A stretch of DNA of 35,736 bases, taken from contig DATJLK010000017.1 in assembly GCA_035509615.1 (NCBI GenBank), positions 1-35,736 of the forward strand, given 5' to 3'. The stretch's first letter is position 1. Every line of letters starts with the position of its first letter. Made by a program: the position numbers and the translations under genes. The notes beneath the pieces are model-generated. The model was not told the DNA's origin. It searched no databases and saw only the letters and a list, made by a program, of their open reading frames with translations. Of this stretch, positions 33,042 through 35,736 are shown piece after piece. The stretch is from AP-15 sp035509615 (GTDB taxonomy: Bacteria; Pseudomonadota; Alphaproteobacteria; ATCC43930; CGMCC-115725).

Positions 33042-33917
33042 TCACAAAAAATCGCGAACCAGATCGAGAAAGGCATCGAGGCGATCGTGGTGGACCCAGT
33101 GACCGGCATTGTCAAATGTTACTGCCCGCGCGTGCTGGAAGTAGTTGATCCGTCCGTCGTCGAGCGGGTTCGAGGCCCAGCTTTCCCTGCCGTAGACGAG
33201 CAGGGTAGGGCAGGCAATGCGGCCCCATAATTCCTGAACCTCGGTTTGCATCATTTCATAGGGCGGTTCGGCGCGAACGTAATTATCGAATTTCCAGCTA
33301 TAGGTGCCGTCTTCGTTCTGGTTCACGCCGTGCTGGGTCAGGTGCAGCGCCTGCGCCGGCGACAGGTGCTGGTTTTCTTCCTGCATCCGGCGAAATGCGT
33401 CTTCGATCGAGGGATAGCGTCGCGGCATGCGCCCCGATAGCGCGCGCTGTTCGTCGATCCAGTTCTGCATCCGTTCGGCGATGCTGCGCTTGCGACGCTC
33501 GCGGATGCGGCGCGGCGAGGCGCCCAGTCCTTCGATAGCGACAAGCCGGCGGACAAAATCGGGATAGATCCCGGCATAGCGCAAAGCGATAACGCCGCCC
33601 AACGAATGGGCGATGATCGTGACCGGCGCCAACTCCTGTTGATGGATTAGCTGGGCCAGATCGTAAACGTAGCCGGCAATCGTGTAATTGCCGTCAGGCG
33701 ACCACTGACTGTCGCCATGGCCGCGCAGGTCGGGCGCCAGGACATGCCATTCCCTCCGCAAAGCGTTGGCGACCCAATCCCAGTTCCGGCAGTGGTCGCG
33801 GCCGCCATGCACCAGCAGCAAAGGCGGCGCGTCCGGGTTGCCCCAATCGACATAATGCAGCCGCAATCGCTGCGAGAAATAAATGCGTGAGGTCGGGCCG
33901 GAGCTGTCGGGAGGCAT
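33042..33917 (-). CDS. Alpha/beta-hydrolase fold protein
   Basis: 291 residues. The oxyanion-hole motif is HGGRDHC (37-43) and the nucleophile elbow is AHSLGG with Ser105. The late GHWVHHDR (His273) supplies the catalytic His, while the acid is probably among the Asp residues in NPLDDGR. It resembles the epoxide hydrolase/haloalkane dehalogenase-like esterase group; no substrate can be assigned. The ATG at 33917 is chosen over an in-frame ATG at 33947, as the first ten residues of the latter are arginine-rich and atypical. The stop lies within a small inverted repeat. Confidence 0.8.
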   Translation of the reverse strand: MPPDSSGPTSRIYFSQRLRLHYVDWGNPDAPPLLLVHGGRDHCRNWDWVANALRREWHVLAPDLRGHGDSQWSPDGNYTIAGYVYDLAQLIHQQELAPVTIIAHSLGGVIALRYAGIYPDFVRRLVAIEGLGASPRRIRERRKRSIAERMQNWIDEQRALSGRMPRRYPSIEDAFRRMQEENQHLSPAQALHLTQHGVNQNEDGTYSWKFDNYVRAEPPYEMMQTEVQELWGRIACPTLLVYGRESWASNPLDDGRINYFQHARAVTFDNAGHWVHHDRLDAFLDLVRDFL

Positions 33918-34234
33918 CAGCGGGTCTCGTCGTCGGGGACAGGGCATTACCGTAACGCCCGGGCAGACGAAGGAAAAGCCCGCTTAGTCAGATGAAATGA
34001 CCCCCGTGCGCAAGGCGGCAAGCGGGGGTCGTATTCGCGAAGGCTAACTTCGCACCCGGGCGCGCCAGCCCGAGTCATATCTTGGACTTAGCGATCGGCT
34101 GCCGATGCCAAGCGGTCGGCAACTCCGGTACTTTCCGGCGGAAGCATGTCGATCAGACACCCTCCTGTTCGGTTGACGACACTCGGTATCTGGGTCGTCT
34201 TCGGTCGGCGTCAAGGACGCTGCGCTGAGGCAGC
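33918..34234. other. Non-coding stretch with three hairpins before groES
   Basis: About 320 bases from the hydrolase start to the groES promoter. Three inverted repeats lie close together: GACCCCCG 33999-34006 with CGGGGGTC 34023-34030; GCGAAG 34037-34042 with CTTCGC 34048-34053; CGGGC 34057-34061 with GCCCG 34068-34072. None is followed by a T tract. No gene is recognised. They may protect or regulate transcripts, or mark a small RNA. Confidence 0.5.
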
Positions 34235-34262
34235 TTGACACCTGCTGTTGCCGGCATAATTT
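34235..34262 (+). promoter_or_regulatory. Probable sigma-70-type groES promoter
   Basis: Perfect -35 hexamer TTGACA at 34235-34240 followed by an AT-rich -10 region (CATAATTT, 34255-34262). The spacing depends on which hexamer is used (14-16 bases), slightly short. It sits directly before the CIRCE operator, which would overlap the start of transcription. Confidence 0.5.
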
Positions 34263-34264
34263 TG

Positions 34265-34291
34265 TTAGCACTCTGGGCAGCAGAGTGCTAC
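34265..34291 (+). promoter_or_regulatory. CIRCE operator (HrcA-binding site)
   Basis: TTAGCACTC (34265-34273), nine-base spacer, GAGTGCTAC (34283-34291). This matches the CIRCE consensus TTAGCACTC-N9-GAGTGCTAA with a single change in the last base. HrcA binds it to repress groESL until heat shock. hrcA itself is not in this window. Confidence 0.95.
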
Positions 34292-34326
34292 AGATCCACG
34301 CATCAGGCAATCCGAGGAGGGACCCC

Positions 34327-34620
34327 GTGCAGTTTCGACCCCTACAGGACCGCGTATTGGTCCGCCGCATCGAAGAAGAAGAAAAAACCAAAGGAGGCAT
34401 CATCATCCCCGACACCGCCAAAGAGAAGCCGATGGAAGGTGAGATCCTCGCTGCGGGGCCGGGGTCGCGCGGCGACGACGGCAAACTGCATCCGCTCGAC
34501 GTCAAAGTCGGCGACCGGGTGCTGTTTGGAAAGTGGTCGGGCACCGAGATCAAGGTCGATGGCGAAGATCTCGTGGTCATGAAGGAAAGCGACATCATGG
34601 GTGTCGTTGAAAAGACTTGA
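34327..34620 (+). CDS. groES: Co-chaperonin GroES
   Basis: 97-residue Hsp10. The heptameric cap protein that closes the GroEL chamber. The N-terminus FRPLQDRVLVRRIEEEEKT is family-typical. The mobile loop that docks to GroEL is residues about 16-35 with the conserved GGIIIPDTAKEKP. KVGDRVLFGKWSGTEIKVDGEDLVVMKESDIMGVVE closes the barrel. The start is a GTG at 34327 with GGAGG at 34316-34320; the frame is open to 34285 but that would read through the CIRCE region. CIRCE-controlled; followed after 13 bases by groEL. Confidence 0.96.
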   Translation: MQFRPLQDRVLVRRIEEEEKTKGGIIIPDTAKEKPMEGEILAAGPGSRGDDGKLHPLDVKVGDRVLFGKWSGTEIKVDGEDLVVMKESDIMGVVEKT

Positions 34621-34633
34621 TGGGGGAGTGATC

Positions 34634-35736
34634 ATGGCTGCAAAAGAAGTCCGTTTTCATACCGACGCCCGCGAGCGGATGCTGCGCGGCGTCGATATCC
34701 TCGCCAACGCGGTCAAGGTTACGCTCGGACCCAAAGGCCGCAATGTGGTGCTCGACAAGTCGTTTGGCGCGCCGCGGATCAGCAAGGACGGCGTGACCGT
34801 CGCCAAGGAAATCGAACTTTCCGACAAATTCGAGAATATGGGCGCGCAGATGGTGCGCGAAGTCGCCTCCAAGACGAGCGATCTCGCCGGCGATGGTACG
34901 ACGACCGCGACGGTGCTGGCGCAGGCGATTGTCCGCGAAGGCGCCAAGGCGGTGGCCGCCGGGATGAACCCGATGGATCTGAAGCGCGGCATCGACGTTG
35001 CCGTCGAAGCCGTTGTCAAGGATATCGAAACGCGTTCGAGAAAGGTCTCGACCAACGACGAAATCGCTCAGGTTGGCACGATCTCCGCGAATAACGACCG
35101 CGAAATCGGGAAAATGATCGCCGAAGCGATGCAAAAGGTCGGCAACGAGGGCGTGATCACGGTCGAAGAGGCCAAGTCGCTGGAGACCGAACTCGATGTC
35201 GTCGAAGGCATGCAGTTCGACCGCGGCTATATCAGCCCGTATTTTGTGACCAATGCCGAAAAGATGATCGCCGAGCTCGATGACCCTTATATCCTCTTGA
35301 ATGAAAAGAAATTGTCGAGCCTGCAATCGTTGCTGCCGTTGCTCGAGGCAGTGGTTCAGTCCGGCAAGCCGCTGGTGATTGTCGCCGAGGATGTCGAGGG
35401 TGAGGCGCTCGCCACCCTGGTCGTCAACAAGCTGCGCGGCGGGCTGAAGGTCGCGGCGGTCAAGGCGCCGGGTTTTGGCGACCGGCGCAAGGCGATGCTC
35501 GAAGATATCGCGGTGCTGACCGGCGGTCAGGTGATCAGCGAGGATCTCGGCATCAAGCTCGAAAACGTGACCCTTGACATGCTGGGCCAGGCCAAGCGGG
35601 TGCGGATCGAGAAGGAAAATACGACGATCATCGACGGGTCCGGCAAGTCGGACGACATCCAGGGCCGCATCGCCCAGATCCGGCAGCAGATCGAGGAGAC
35701 AACCTCGGACTATGACCGCGAGAAGTTGCAGGAGCG
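34634..35736 (+). CDS. groEL: Chaperonin GroEL, N-terminal part, cut by window end
   Basis: At least 367 codons visible of about 545 expected; the frame is open to the last base, ending ...EETTSDYDREKLQE. The N-terminus MAAKEVRFHTDARERMLRG and the ATP-binding segments NAVKVTLGPKGRNVVLDKSFGAP and DLAGDGTTTATVLAQ are those of an alphaproteobacterial GroEL. It forms the tetradecameric folding chamber with GroES. Start ATG at 34634 follows GGGGGAG. The sequence shows no damage. It is co-transcribed with groES. Confidence 0.97.
   Translation, partial: MAAKEVRFHTDARERMLRGVDILANAVKVTLGPKGRNVVLDKSFGAPRISKDGVTVAKEIELSDKFENMGAQMVREVASKTSDLAGDGTTTATVLAQAIVREGAKAVAAGMNPMDLKRGIDVAVEAVVKDIETRSRKVSTNDEIAQVGTISANNDREIGKMIAEAMQKVGNEGVITVEEAKSLETELDVVEGMQFDRGYISPYFVTNAEKMIAELDDPYILLNEKKLSSLQSLLPLLEAVVQSGKPLVIVAEDVEGEALATLVVNKLRGGLKVAAVKAPGFGDRRKAMLEDIAVLTGGQVISEDLGIKLENVTLDMLGQAKRVRIEKENTTIIDGSGKSDDIQGRIAQIRQQIEETTSDYDREKLQE

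Noticed and set aside
33033..33047. Inverted repeat TTGTGATCGTCACAA at the hydrolase stop
   Set aside because: Looks CRP-like or terminator-like, but the adjacent A run gives the minus-strand transcript its U run before the stem, the wrong order for a terminator, and it lies at the end of a gene, not before one.

Overview
The window is GC-rich, densely coded DNA from what is most likely an alphaproteobacterium. The best evidence is the GroES/GroEL pair at the right edge, whose sequence is of the alphaproteobacterial type and which sits behind a CIRCE operator. DUF3618/holin-like envelope genes and a form II cox cluster fit the same assignment. I see no phage, insertion sequence, CRISPR array, tRNA or rRNA. 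Most genes are ordinary chromosomal metabolism and transport.

Left part (1-5900): a molybdenum hydroxylase operon of the PaoABC/YagTSR aldehyde oxidoreductase type (2Fe-2S subunit, FAD plus extra 4Fe-4S subunit, molybdopterin subunit). Its large subunit is broken by an apparent single-base deletion near 2755. Facing it on the minus strand are a cupin and a RidA-like protein, then a hotdog thioesterase overlapping the tRNA deaminase TadA.

5900-11100: a D-2-hydroxyacid dehydrogenase is divergent from an SDR oxidoreductase. A monofunctional hisI follows, whose 3' end overlaps a convergent small secreted protein. Next is a tightly overlapped three-gene minus-strand operon of small membrane proteins (TM protein, holin-X-like protein, DUF3618 protein) and about 440 bases with no recognisable content.

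11100-15750: a minus-strand aerobic CO dehydrogenase-like cluster in the order coxG-like, coxS, coxL, coxM. CoxL carries the form II motif AYRGAGR. Two strong hairpins separate coxL from coxM. No maturation genes (coxD/E/F, xdhC) are visible for either molybdenum enzyme.

16000-22300: a DUF1186 protein, a Ca2+/H+ exchanger-like protein whose second signature motif is altered, the ZapE/AFG1 ATPase, a TauD-family dioxygenase and an NRAMP (MntH) transporter preceded by a possible coupled small ORF.

22300-26550: a minus-strand operon hxlR, emrA, emrB, panE-like, with a palindrome upstream of hxlR that may be its operator. A short ORF diverges from it.

26700-34000: an exported TPR protein; an unrecognised protein with two winged-helix-like segments, divergent from a PEP mutase/isocitrate lyase-family enzyme; a CPA1 Na+/H+ antiporter with a C-terminal cyclic-nucleotide-binding domain; an exported DUF192 protein; and an alpha/beta hydrolase. 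The right edge holds a hairpin-rich leader, promoter, CIRCE, groES and a groEL cut by the window end.

I found no convincing wholly new system. The best leads are the paoC frameshift, the altered CAX motif, the two-winged-helix protein, the coupled membrane-protein operon and the small ORF before mntH.
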